In this document: one piece after another, positions 10,334 through 18,160 of the stretch | How the letters are laid out: each line of letters starts with the position of its first letter | How positions within the stretch are numbered: the first letter of the stretch is position 1 | Origin: Barthelona sp. PCE | Lineage: Eukaryota; Metamonada: BaSk clade | Assembly (NCBI GenBank): GCA_040285745.1 | Contig: JAUFOR010000005.1 | Location: 186,001 to 250,000, forward strand | DNA length: 64,000 nucleotides | Reading direction: 5' to 3' | Notes under the pieces: model-generated | Told to the model about the DNA's origin: nothing | Databases searched by the model: none | The model's input: only the letters and a program-made list of their open reading frames with translations | Translations under genes and position numbers: made by a program

Positions 10334-11062
10334 ATGTCAGAACAAGAGAAGGACAATACTTCAGAGTGGATACAATGGTTTTGTTCTCTAAAAGGAAATG
10401 TACGATTTTTTTCATTTTTCCATAGTATACTTAACATTTAGGAGTTCTTTTGCGAAGTAGATAAGGCGTGGATCGATGATGCATTCAACCTGATCGGTCT
10501 TGCAGCATCAATGACAAACTACAGCGATGTATTAAAAATTATTCTTGACAGATTCCCCACAGAGCAACTGGATAGCCGTGCACGACAGATATATTTCGAA
10601 TGCGCATCACAACTTTACGGTTATATTCATGCTAGATATATTTTGAGTCCTGAAGGAATGAAGAAAATGGCTTATAAGTTCGAACATTACGTTTTTGGGT
10701 ACTGTCCACGTCATGGTTGTGACCGGGCACCTGTTTTACCAATTGGAGTAACAGATATTCCAGGTAGAAGTTCGGTAAAACTTTATTGTCCAATTTGTGA
10801 AGAATGCTATGAACCTCGACAAAGTCGATACACAAAACTTGATGGATGCTTCTTTACAACTACATTCGCACCATACTTTATGCTTGTTTTCCAAAAGAGA
10901 TATAGGAAAATGCTTAAAGTTCCAAAATCTTATACACCTAAAGTTTATGGTTTTAAAATTCATTATGATGAAGAAGGAAACATGTTCCAACCTTTAAAGA
11001 AGAATGCAAAGAAGAACAATGCTGCTTTAAAGGATATTTTAGGAGAATTAAATAGCGAGTGA
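10334..11062 (+). CDS. CKB: Casein kinase II regulatory (beta) subunit, spliced
   Basis: 228 residues in two exons, 10334-10399 and 10442-11062. Exon 1 encodes MSEQEKDNTSEWIQWFCSLK then GN; exon 2 resumes at EFFCEVDKAWIDDAFNL, which restores the conserved WIxWFCxLxGNEFFCEVD start of CK2 beta. The four zinc cysteines are present (CPRHGC and CPIC), as are the family blocks LPIGVTDIPG and YGFKIHYDEEG. CK2 beta dimerises through this zinc region and docks the catalytic alpha subunits. The C-terminus is Lys-rich. An in-frame ATG at 10292 would add 14 residues; 10334 is preferred because it fits the family. Without splicing the frame stops just after the donor. Confidence 0.92.
10400..10441 (+). 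other. 42-bp spliceosomal intron in CK2 beta
   Basis: Begins GTACGA and ends CTTAACATTTAG. It lies in phase 0 between the Asn codon of SLKGN and the Glu codon of EFFCEVD. Removing it joins two conserved CK2 beta blocks exactly. The 3' end matches those of the introns in V-ATPase a and Nop56. Confidence 0.9.
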
Positions 11063-11092
11063 AGAATTTTGAATTTTGTATTTAAAAATAGT

Positions 11093-11824
11093 TTAATCCA
11101 CTTTTTTTTGCTTGAGCACTATCTCAACATAATCCAATACTGTTTTTTCATGTAAAAACACAAGCAAAGGTTGTTGCAATTCTTGATATGTTATTGAGGA
11201 AATGCTTTCTCTGCATTTATAAAAAAATTCATATTTCTCATTATTTAACGTGTATTTATCTGTAAATATCAACTGTAAGTTAGGTGGTAATCTCTTCAAC
11301 GCTAAATTATAAATTTCAAGAAGACTTAAATCTAAATCAGAATAATTATAAGCAATTAAAGACGCTTCTGGGAAATCTGTATGAAATTCACAACGAAGAT
11401 ATGCCTTCCCACGCTTGAACCTAGAAGTATTAGTTGTTGTTCTGGTCATCCCAACTGGTGAATATTCCATCACACAATTATGCTCCTTCATGTATCTTTG
11501 GATCTTCATCAAGTGAGAAGGGTGTCTTCCGTTGAGCTGTAAAACCGGATTATTACGATAAACTGACTCTAATTGTCTGTATGAATCCTCCAAAAATAAG
11601 AAATCTTCATGTAAACTCTCCCCATCATATTCCTTAGGCTTAATATATCGTTCAGGCCGCGTGGTTCCATCACAAGTTAACAATCTTTTGTGTTCATTGA
11701 AACAATCGATAGAACAATATTTTAGTTGACAACCAGGACAAGAATACTTTGCTTCCCCCTTAAAACATATCTCACATGTGATAACCACAGCTTGGGCTTT
11801 AATTGGTGGTTCCCCTATATCCAT
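11093..11824 (-). CDS. zf-HIT protein, Bcd1/ZNHIT6-like (box C/D snoRNP assembly)
   Basis: 243 residues. The N-terminus (about residues 17-52) is a HIT-type zinc finger: CEIC, then CPGC, then YCSIDC, then a His and a last Cys (HKRLLTC). Seven cysteines and one histidine fit the cross-brace pattern. The spacing and the following helical region with LHEDFLFLED resemble Bcd1/ZNHIT6, which stabilises box C/D snoRNAs and helps load Nop58; other HIT-finger proteins are the alternative. The nearby Nop56 gene (41953-43718) belongs to the same particle, though the two are not adjacent. It is convergent with CK2 beta, with 30 bases between stops. Confidence 0.7.
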   Translation of the reverse strand: MDIGEPPIKAQAVVITCEICFKGEAKYSCPGCQLKYCSIDCFNEHKRLLTCDGTTRPERYIKPKEYDGESLHEDFLFLEDSYRQLESVYRNNPVLQLNGRHPSHLMKIQRYMKEHNCVMEYSPVGMTRTTTNTSRFKRGKAYLRCEFHTDFPEASLIAYNYSDLDLSLLEIYNLALKRLPPNLQLIFTDKYTLNNEKYEFFYKCRESISSITYQELQQPLLVFLHEKTVLDYVEIVLKQKKVD

Positions 11825-11866
11825 TAAAGTGACATTAACTTTTTACAAGCATTATTAACAAATTAT

Positions 11867-14005
11867 CTACTCATCTTTTCTAAAATGAGCCATAAATTCC
11901 TTCTTAGGGAGTGGGACCTTTGTGATATGACCTTCATCAGCATAAATAAATGAATCTTCAGAAACAATTACAGAAGCAGTAATACATGAAGCTTCAGTAT
12001 CATAATGAGCAATGATATCAAAACCATTAACATTACGACAAATACAACGACCATCATTTGATGATGTAATTAAATACTCATTATTAACACTGATATCAGT
12101 GATTAAACTTTCATGACCTTCAAGTACATGCATTGGACGTTTATCCCCAATCTTCCAAACACGAACAATATTATCCCAAGCACCTGTGTAGAGATAATTA
12201 CGATCAAAAGCAATAGCAGAAATTGTTGAACCATGAGCTCTTGGAATTTCAATCAATTTCTTCAATTTCAAATTAGAATTGACTTCATAAAGAACAATCT
12301 TATGATCAGATCCTCCTGTAGCAACGAATTGACCATCTGCAGAGAAACAAACACAAGTAATAATACCTTGATGATGTCTGAACGTTTGAATAGGACGAAT
12401 CATTTCGTGAGTCTTACTAATGGAAGGAATACGATACACGTTCATAGAAAAATCTTTTGATCCAGAAACAATGAGAGGAATTTGTTCTGAAGGACTAATA
12501 TCCATACTTATAATATTATTACGATGACCAGTGAATGTGAAAATCTTTTGGAAAGGTGAAATTTGGAATTGTGGGATCTCAACAACAGAGTAACCAAATG
12601 AATTATAATCAGTACCGCCACAGACAAGCAAGCTGTAAGGGGAGCTGAAGGACATTGTTGCAATTGAAGCATCATGTTGAATTTTTCCATAACGATGTAA
12701 TGTTTCGTGATGGAATATGTTAACTAGACCATCGACACCAGAAGAAGCTACGACACCGTCATTCAACACTGTTAGGTCAGAGACCGCCTCAGCGTGACCA
12801 GCATACTCCGCTAATAACTTAAACTGTTGGAAATTTGAGAAATCCCAGATACGCAAAACGTGCTGCGAATCAGTCGTTAACAACAATGGAGCTGAGGGGG
12901 AGATGCATGCCTGTTGGACATCAATCTCATGAAGTTGATGAGAAATTATCATTGAATCAACGTTCTGCTTTTCGTTAATATCCAAAATTGTTTCACCCAG
13001 AATAGCTTGCAGTGAACTCTCATTGATCTTAACGACTGGGAGTTCACCGAGCTCCCATGCTTTGAATAATCCATCTGTGCCAGCTGTTAATAATAACTGA
13101 TCACTGTTAATTAATTCAATATAAGAAATATCACCGTGATGGTTCAACCCAGGCAAATGGCTGGCGAGAGTGCGCAGTTCGTTTTGTCCATGGACATCCC
13201 AGAATTTAACTTGATTGTCACGTGCTCCTGAAAGCAAATGAGTACCAGAAGAAGTAAAGCGTAATCTTGTAACATCGCCACGATGTCCCTCCAGCAAAGC
13301 TAAGGTTTTGATGTTAATGATGGTACCGTCACGACGGTTAGGGTCAACCTCTCCAATATCCCAAATTCGAATTGCAGAATCACGGCCAGCACTTGCCATG
13401 ATTGGGGTTGGTGAAGAAGGGACACAAATAGTGAGGACATCTCCTTTGTGACCTGTGAGGTTGTGGAGGAACTTCAATTGACCGTTTGAACTATCAAATG
13501 CCCAGAACTTAAGCATATTATCTTTAGAACCCGTAACTAAAACGGTGTCATTAAAAGCCCAACAAGAGCAGAAAACATCGCTTGCATGGTGATCTGAAGT
13601 GCGTTCACTGTTAACTTCAATGTTACAAACACTCTTCATCTCTTCAATATCCCAAACAATAATTCCATCACCAGCACAAGAGACCATGTATTTGTTCTCC
13701 TTGTGAGGGTTCAGGTGGTGCACTTTGTCCTGATGGCCGAACAGAGATCCTGTTAATGCAAAGGATTGTCCAGTAACGGTGAAGCAGTTGATTGCATGGG
13801 AGCCGGAGGCGTAAAAGAAGCGGTCACCCTTGACGCTAAAGACAACGGGGGAGTTATCCTGCACGCCAATAAAGCCGTTAGGCTTTGTGCAATGCAGAAC
13901 GCTATCAAACACAGCGCTTCCATCGACCGGCTTACCATTAGTGGTATTAGCGCCGAAACCAGGAACATCACTGTGTAGTAAAGGTGTAGTCATCTCAATG
14001 GACAT
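11867..14005 (-). CDS. Large WD-repeat protein, probably two beta-propellers
   Basis: 712 residues with many WD40 blades visible from about residue 90 to the C-terminus: a GHQDKVHHL...GIIVWD blade, GSKDNMLKFWAF, GHKGDVLTI with SAIRIWDI, GHRGDVTRLRF with NQVKFWDV, HVLRIWDF, GHRNNIISM, GAWDNIVRVWKI and GHESLITDIS. The number of blades suggests two propellers in tandem, a layout used by scaffolds such as actin-interacting protein 1, EML proteins and some U3 snoRNP subunits. I see no diagnostic C-terminal domain that would choose among these. The start is the first ATG of the frame. It is a head-to-tail neighbour of the Bcd1-like gene. Confidence 0.85.
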   Translation of the reverse strand: MSIEMTTPLLHSDVPGFGANTTNGKPVDGSAVFDSVLHCTKPNGFIGVQDNSPVVFSVKGDRFFYASGSHAINCFTVTGQSFALTGSLFGHQDKVHHLNPHKENKYMVSCAGDGIIVWDIEEMKSVCNIEVNSERTSDHHASDVFCSCWAFNDTVLVTGSKDNMLKFWAFDSSNGQLKFLHNLTGHKGDVLTICVPSSPTPIMASAGRDSAIRIWDIGEVDPNRRDGTIINIKTLALLEGHRGDVTRLRFTSSGTHLLSGARDNQVKFWDVHGQNELRTLASHLPGLNHHGDISYIELINSDQLLLTAGTDGLFKAWELGELPVVKINESSLQAILGETILDINEKQNVDSMIISHQLHEIDVQQACISPSAPLLLTTDSQHVLRIWDFSNFQQFKLLAEYAGHAEAVSDLTVLNDGVVASSGVDGLVNIFHHETLHRYGKIQHDASIATMSFSSPYSLLVCGGTDYNSFGYSVVEIPQFQISPFQKIFTFTGHRNNIISMDISPSEQIPLIVSGSKDFSMNVYRIPSISKTHEMIRPIQTFRHHQGIITCVCFSADGQFVATGGSDHKIVLYEVNSNLKLKKLIEIPRAHGSTISAIAFDRNYLYTGAWDNIVRVWKIGDKRPMHVLEGHESLITDISVNNEYLITSSNDGRCICRNVNGFDIIAHYDTEASCITASVIVSEDSFIYADEGHITKVPLPKKEFMAHFRKDE

Positions 14006-14249
14006 GTAATGGCTAAAAAAATAGAATTCAAGTTCACTGTGAAACTATCACAATATGGATCCTTGTTGTCAGGATGATGTCGTAAATCTGCGACGATACA
14101 ACTACGCGAAAGCATGGATTTACTTTTAAAGATATGCATTTCACTATTTCCCTTCCTTTTTTAAGAAAGACAAATATTTTCATGTTTTTAGGGCTATTTT
14201 GATTGTTATTGTCTCACTCCATAACATGAATTTATATTAACTTGATAAT

Positions 14250-14906
14250 TTACACGGTTAGAATGTATGAATAACTATCTAACCTACTAACTTGATGTGG
14301 TTCATCACATGCATATGGATCTGAAGGTTCCAAATCCACCTTCACAACATCAGTTTGTTGATTCACTTGATCCTGTAGTTCAAAAATTTGTCCTTGCATT
14401 GCTTTAAGAGTAGCATCATTCTTTGATTCTTTCTCTCCTTCATTCTTTAATTTCTCACTTTCATTTATGTACACTTCATCTTCTGTTGTATCCGGCTCAT
14501 AATCAGAAGGTGGGTTGAATCTGTATGTTTTCTCCATCGAAACAATATATTCTGAAGAAGAAGAATTAAGCAGTGTATAGTACCATGAGTGATACGGTGA
14601 AAAGAGGATAAAAAAGTAGTAAAATATGGGGTTGAACCATAAAATCATTTTGTCAGTAAAGATAACTGCAGTATCACTTAGATTAGGATCTTTAATTCGC
14701 TGGCTTATTGTAAAAATGGAAGCATCTTGTAAGTTCTTTTTTAATTCATAAATATGCTCCCATGTATAATCATCAGCAGCCTCACATACAGATGATGGTT
14801 GAACAAGACAGATTGGAGCTGTTTTTGGCATATCAAACTCTGTATCATCAAAAAATTCAGTTCTTGTTTTCCTATTTCTATTCCATATCCGTGGTTGTAG
14901 CCTCAT
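14250..14906 (-). CDS. Hypothetical protein with one membrane segment
   Basis: 218 residues, family not recognised. A basic N-terminus (MRLQPRIWNRNRKTRTEFF) precedes a soluble part. One strongly hydrophobic aromatic stretch (LWFNPIFYYFFILF, about residues 90-103) is probably a transmembrane helix. The C-terminal half is charged, with a possible short coiled coil (LKAMQGQIFELQDQVNQQ). Its start codon lies right at the 5' edge of the divergent open frame at 14901-16880, so little room remains for a shared promoter. Confidence 0.55.
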   Translation of the reverse strand: MRLQPRIWNRNRKTRTEFFDDTEFDMPKTAPICLVQPSSVCEAADDYTWEHIYELKKNLQDASIFTISQRIKDPNLSDTAVIFTDKMILWFNPIFYYFFILFSPYHSWYYTLLNSSSSEYIVSMEKTYRFNPPSDYEPDTTEDEVYINESEKLKNEGEKESKNDATLKAMQGQIFELQDQVNQQTDVVKVDLEPSDPYACDEPHQVSRLDSYSYILTV

Positions 14907-16880
14907 CTCAAAATAGTACGAGTATTTAAAAGCAAAGAAGGGCTTGCTTACATTGCACGCTTCAATAATGAAACAGTTACTGTAGAGAACATTGTTCTTT
15001 CATCGGAACCGTACAGATGCACATTCTGGGAGGCAAGAGACGGTGGCACGGTGGCCACAGTGCATACCACCTGTATCAAAGTGTTTTCAATTCCATCATT
15101 GGAGGAGATTTTCAGTATTCCTACTTGTGAAAAGGTAACTGTAGGGTGTCTCAGCTTTGATGGCCAATTTCTAGCATTTTGCGATGATAATGAGTATCAC
15201 ACACATGATGTTTACGCACAGACCTCAGTATCTTGCATTGGTTTTGCTGATGGAAATCAATGCTGGGTCAATTCGGAATTTCTTTTCGTACGTGTGGGAA
15301 CCGATCATATACATAAGTTTTGCCACGATACAAGCAAGAAAGCAAGGGTAATCAGTGCTTTCACAGTGTTGGAAGAGGAAACAGGTGAATTGAGGTTAGT
15401 ACAGAAGGTTGTAGATGAAAATTCTAATTTCTTTGATGATGTACTTAAAGTCAAGGATGATGAAGGGAATGTGTTAAAAACGTATGTTGAAATTTTTGGT
15501 TCATTGAAAGGAGGTGTAATTTCAAAAAATTATATTCTAGTTTATGATACTTTTTCTCATTGCATTAAATTTTTGAATATGACAACTGGAACGGTTCGAA
15601 CTCATAATTATGGATTAAAGGAAAGTTTTGAGTCTGTTTATATTTCCCCGGATGAAGAATTCTTTATTGCTGTTTTTCCATCTGGTTTAGCAGATATTTT
15701 CAGTGTAAGAGAGTGGTTGCGTGTTGCAACAGTTCCATCGTGGTGTGTAGGACACGTTGTAACTTATGAAGTTGTTTTTAAGGATTTAATAGTATGCAAA
15801 ACTCCTTTTGAAAGTTTATTTTGGTATATTAATTCAGCTCATCCATTTGAGCCAAATTACATCCTTAAATCAGTTCCAGGTGGATATTTGCAGTTTTTTT
15901 CATCGAGAATAGTTTACATGACAAAGAATAAGTGTTTCTACAAGAATCATGAAGTGCATAACAGGATGATTGTGAAGATCATTGAAGACGATGACTCAGT
16001 GCTGCATGTTAAGTTCGATGATGGCACAGTTATGTTTGTTGAGTGGAGCCAAGACAGTGGTTTTGGACGTATCTTGAAGTGCAAGGATGATAGAAGTAAT
16101 AGAAATGTAATAGATTCTGAATTAGAAATACTTGAACTGAGATCGGAGATGGAAGTTCAAAAATCGGAGATGGAAGCAAAGTTCCAAGTCACTTTTGATG
16201 CGCTCAGTCAGCTGCTCCCCAACTCGGGCAGCCACGAGTTCAGCGAGCTGACGCAACACGTCGACAGTTGTGCAGCCGCTATCCGTGAGCTCAAAATGCC
16301 ACCTGACTCTTTGTTTGAGTGGCTGTCTTCCAACCCCAGCATTAGAACTTTCGAACAGAACAGGTGCATGTTAGAGACGGCCATCAGCTACGTGTACAAC
16401 ATGAACAACATCATTTTTTCGTTTCACCTAGAAGGCTCTTTGTCCAACACGTTTTTCTCCCGGTTTTCGGATTTAGCAGCACAGTTCCCCATTGCGAAGG
16501 TGCTGAAAGAGAAGCCATATGCGCTTAAGTTGGACGAACTGAAGTGCTTAGACGTTTACTTTAATGCTTATGATCAGTGTGTTGGGCTCAAGCTGAATGA
16601 GGTGCTCTCTGCGCTCATTAGCTTCACTGACAAGAGCAAGGCTCTAGACAGCACTGTCAACCAGGTGAATGGGGTCATAAAAAGCGCGTATGAAACCATA
16701 GAAGCACAGAATGGTGATAATTCCTCTATTGATCCGCTCCATTCGCTTCGAGAGCAGCTGGAGCGCCATCGCTCGGACATCAACGCATGCGCATGTTCCC
16801 TTTTCACGGGTGCTAAAACCCATCTGCTGAACGCGGTTGAGTCAAAAGACAGGCAACTGAAGGATGCATTTGCGAGTTGA
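14901..16880 (+). CDS. Propeller-like/coiled-coil protein, start unresolved, possibly decayed
   Basis: The frame is open from 14901 to the TGA at 16878-16880 but has no in-frame ATG before the clearly protein-like region (about 14952 on, e.g. VENIVLSSEPYRCTFWEARD). The start may lie in an unrecognised exon, use a non-ATG codon, or be lost. Up to about base 16150 it encodes WD-like beta segments (LSFDGQFLAFCDD, VYISPDEEFFIAVFPSG). Then comes a short coiled coil (ELEILELRSEMEVQKSEMEA) and a helical domain of ~220 residues. Base composition changes sharply at the coiled coil: I counted 17 G/C of 60 at 15541 and 39 of 60 at 16201. The next frame (pseudokinase) overlaps in -1 register from 16817, so one longer gene broken by a frameshift is possible. 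Confidence 0.5.
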   Translation, partial: PHLKIVRVFKSKEGLAYIARFNNETVTVENIVLSSEPYRCTFWEARDGGTVATVHTTCIKVFSIPSLEEIFSIPTCEKVTVGCLSFDGQFLAFCDDNEYHTHDVYAQTSVSCIGFADGNQCWVNSEFLFVRVGTDHIHKFCHDTSKKARVISAFTVLEEETGELRLVQKVVDENSNFFDDVLKVKDDEGNVLKTYVEIFGSLKGGVISKNYILVYDTFSHCIKFLNMTTGTVRTHNYGLKESFESVYISPDEEFFIAVFPSGLADIFSVREWLRVATVPSWCVGHVVTYEVVFKDLIVCKTPFESLFWYINSAHPFEPNYILKSVPGGYLQFFSSRIVYMTKNKCFYKNHEVHNRMIVKIIEDDDSVLHVKFDDGTVMFVEWSQDSGFGRILKCKDDRSNRNVIDSELEILELRSEMEVQKSEMEAKFQVTFDALSQLLPNSGSHEFSELTQHVDSCAAAIRELKMPPDSLFEWLSSNPSIRTFEQNRCMLETAISYVYNMNNIIFSFHLEGSLSNTFFSRFSDLAAQFPIAKVLKEKPYALKLDELKCLDVYFNAYDQCVGLKLNEVLSALISFTDKSKALDSTVNQVNGVIKSAYETIEAQNGDNSSIDPLHSLREQLERHRSDINACACSLFTGAKTHLLNAVESKDRQLKDAFAS

Positions 16881-16930
16881 CAATTGCAGTGAATCTTGAC
16901 AGCACGCTGGAGGAGCTGCAGCTCTCGACC

Positions 16931-17707
16931 ATGACGTTCCCCAACACCCCCAAGATAGCAGCTGCCTATGACGTATACTTAGATGGCAAGCTCAAGGAAG
17001 TCGGATTGCAAAACGGCGCGTTGGCGAGGGACAATTTGTACATTAAGTGTATTTGCGTCTCTAAAGAGGTCAGTGATTTGGACGTTAAGCTTGACGCGTT
17101 ACGAAGGGAACTGCATGTTCTGACAAAGCGTCTCCCGTACACCGCTACGCTCAAAAACGTGGTGCTCGTCCCTGAAATGCACCAAGGCAACGTTTTGTTG
17201 AGATTCGTATGTCTGGAGCTCAAGCGGGCGCAGTACAACCTTGAGCAGTATATAAATTCCGTGACTGATCTACAGTTAGAGACGAGGAACCGTATGGCAC
17301 ACCAGCTTGTAATGGGAGTGTTCACAATGCACACCAACAACATCATCCTGCGTGACATAAACCCCCGGAATATTCTTGTTTTCGAGAGTGACGGAAATCC
17401 AGTTCTCAAGCTGTGCGGCTTCAACGTCAGTGCCGACAGCTCGCAGGTCCATACGTCAGTGGTAGGAACGGACGGCTACAGGTCGGGTGAGGTTGCTGAG
17501 GGACAAGAGCACACCTTCTCGAGCGATGTTTTTTCGTTGGGAAGAACTGTTGCGTTCATTTACGCCCTGGACAGAACAGACATTTCAAATCTCGATGTGC
17601 TTATGGATGGCGCGCCCTCTGCAATTATCAAGCGCTGCCAGGCACACGACGCCCATCTAAGGCCGTCAGTGTACGAGCTTATATCCCACAAGTGGTGCGC
17701 GGTGTAG
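16931..17707 (+). CDS. Degenerate protein kinase domain (pseudokinase)
   Basis: 258 residues from the ATG at 16931; the frame is open back to 16817, overlapping the end of the preceding frame. Kinase landmarks are visible but altered. The catalytic loop reads LRDINPRN instead of HRDxKxxN, keeping Asp and Asn but losing His and Lys. The DFG motif is LCGFN, so the metal-binding Asp is gone. The APE-like region reads GTDGYRSGEV, and the DxxSLG block (SSDVFSLG) is kept. Loss of the DFG Asp and catalytic Lys argues against phosphotransfer. The GTxGYR and DVFSLG spacing is like IRE1 and other kinases. It may be the C-terminal part of the upstream protein after a -1 shift, a separate gene, or a decaying one. 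Confidence 0.6.
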   Translation: MTFPNTPKIAAAYDVYLDGKLKEVGLQNGALARDNLYIKCICVSKEVSDLDVKLDALRRELHVLTKRLPYTATLKNVVLVPEMHQGNVLLRFVCLELKRAQYNLEQYINSVTDLQLETRNRMAHQLVMGVFTMHTNNIILRDINPRNILVFESDGNPVLKLCGFNVSADSSQVHTSVVGTDGYRSGEVAEGQEHTFSSDVFSLGRTVAFIYALDRTDISNLDVLMDGAPSAIIKRCQAHDAHLRPSVYELISHKWCAV

Positions 17708-18096
17708 TAATCATGTAAATAATATTCCACATTTCTGAAAATTTTTCCTGCAAACTTGATTATATACGGAAGAGTCGTATGCTCTCCAGAGTCCATATTG
17801 TAAAGGCCGATAATAGACTCATTCAGATGCAGGTGCTTAGTGACGATCACCCAGTTGTGGCACGACATCAATACCTTTTCAGGATTTGCTTCGTTGATGA
17901 GTGATGACACGTCGTTGTTGAGCTATATGTCGATGAACGTGCCCCCTGTGCTCGAGTGCAGGGTAACTCTCCACGCACCTCCGTCAGACGGGGAGAGCAA
18001 GATATGAACGTGCTTGAACGTGCTTTTTGAAGCGTAATTGGGCGCTTCCCGGGCTATATCCGCGATGTTTCGTGCTTTCGATGCATTTCTGCTCAT
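17708..18096 (-). pseudogene. Truncated relative of the 808-2436 gene
   Basis: Reading minus from the ATG at 18096, the first ~58 codons include YASKSTF and a beta-rich stretch that aligns with YSSKSTF and what follows in the gene at 808. A TAG interrupts at about 17920. The same frame continues with CHNWVIVTKHLHLNESIIGL, which aligns with a region ~130 residues further on in the relative (CPYKWIILLEHQHQLDKNSI). So there is an internal deletion as well as a stop. Similarity ends where the pseudokinase frame begins on the other strand, so the 3' part is missing. The DNA is visibly GC-richer than the intact relative. Confidence 0.6.
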
Positions 18097-18160
18097 AAAT
18101 TTCGAGCTGAAAGAAGTTATGAAAATTGTTCATTGTTTCCAGTATTCTCACCACATCCAC

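Noticed and set aside
16966-17424. 152-codon minus-strand frame
   Set aside because: It is antisense to the recognisable kinase motifs and has no features of its own.
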